Of a DNA stretch of 7,037 nucleotides, positions 6,873 to 7,037 are shown piece after piece. The notes under the pieces were generated by a model. It saw only the letters and a list, made by a program, of their open reading frames with translations, did no database searches and was not told where the DNA came from. Source of the stretch: Bacteroidales bacterium. GTDB taxonomy: Bacteria; Bacteroidota; Bacteroidia; Bacteroidales; NBLH01. The translations under genes and the position numbers were made by a program. The DNA lies in assembly GCA_029933755.1 (NCBI GenBank), contig JAOZNO010000187.1:1-7037 (forward strand), in the 5' to 3' direction. Numbering within the stretch: position 1 is the stretch's first letter; each line of letters starts with the position of its first letter.

Positions 6873-6903
6873 TAAAAACTTAAAGGTAAAATTTAAGTTT
6901 TTA
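6873..6903. repeat. Perfect AT-rich hairpin between divergent promoters
   Basis: AAAAACTTAAA (6874-6884) and TTTAAGTTTTT (6892-6902) are perfect 11-bp inverted arms around a 7-nt loop; one more pair (6873/6903) closes it. It lies between the leftward promoter of the DUF2723 gene and the rightward tRNA promoter. No gene precedes it on either strand within the window, so a terminator role is not obvious. It may block read-through between the units or be a binding site. Confidence 0.6.
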
Positions 6904-6925
6904 TGTTAAATTATTAAAAAAAATA

Positions 6926-6955
6926 TTTGGCAGGTTGATTTTTTTTATATTTTTG
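6926..6955 (+). promoter_or_regulatory. Promoter of the tRNA-Gln gene
   Basis: TTTG (6926-6929), an 18-nt spacer, then TATTTTTG (6948-6955), a perfect TAnnTTTG element. Transcription would begin near 6961, about 16 nt before the mature tRNA 5' end at 6977. Confidence 0.7.
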
Positions 6956-6976
6956 CAGTCCGAAACAAGAATATAT

Positions 6977-7037
6977 TGTCCTGTGGTGTAATTGGCAACA
7001 CATCTGATTTTGGTTCAGAAGAGTCCAGGTTCGAGCC
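6977..7037 (+). tRNA. tRNA-Gln (anticodon TTG), 3' end cut by window edge
   Basis: The 5' 61 nt of a tRNA are present. The parts in order are: acceptor 5' strand TGTCCTG (6977-6983), D-arm with stem GTGT/ACAC (6986-6989 and 6998-7001), anticodon stem TCTGA/TCAGA (7003-7007 and 7015-7019) around the loop TTTTGGT, variable loop AGAGT, T-stem CCAGG (7025-7029) and T-loop TTCGAGC (7030-7036). The anticodon TTG (7010-7012) reads glutamine codons. The 3' T-stem, acceptor strand and any CCA lie beyond the right edge. Confidence 0.95.

Overview
The window looks like a chromosomal segment of an AT-rich Bacteroidota bacterium. Three things support this. Starts lack clear Shine-Dalgarno sequences. Several genes are preceded by the Bacteroidota-type -7 element TAnnTTTG. 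The largest gene is a DUF2723 (GT117-like) membrane protein of the kind typical of this phylum. Genus-level placement is not possible from the sequence alone.

Layout from left to right: (1) 1-1209, minus strand: a C5-cytosine DNA methyltransferase with an N-terminal MerR/excisionase-like helix-turn-helix. It runs off the left edge just after motif X, so only the last residues and the stop codon are missing. It has its own near-consensus promoter, set in a 147-bp gap rich in inverted repeats. (2) 1357-2355, minus: an exported isoaspartyl peptidase / type 2 asparaginase with its Ntn-hydrolase residues intact. (3) A 174-bp divergent intergenic region with a long AT-rich inverted repeat and a heptamer repeat. 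(4) 2530-3249, plus: a YgjP-like (DUF45) zinc metallopeptidase. (5) 3250-3653: a convergent, gene-free region with a cluster of short GGC/GCC palindromes, a plus-strand terminator and a minus-strand terminator. (6) 3654-6722, minus: a 1022-residue polytopic DUF2723 protein with a TPR-like tail. (7) 6723-6976: AT-rich region with a promoter firing left, a perfect hairpin, and a promoter firing right into (8) a tRNA-Gln(TTG) gene cut by the right edge.

The genes do not form one obvious pathway. Each of the protein genes appears to be its own transcription unit. The methyltransferase points to a restriction-modification or orphan-methylation locus continuing to the left. The asparaginase acts in the periplasm on isoaspartyl/asparagine substrates. 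The DUF2723 protein probably glycosylates substrates on the outer face of the inner membrane. The best leads for something new are the HTH-methyltransferase with a candidate operator at its promoter, the palindrome cluster at 3384-3531, and the inverted repeat at 2395-2443. I see no clear evidence of a wholly new multi-gene system in this window.
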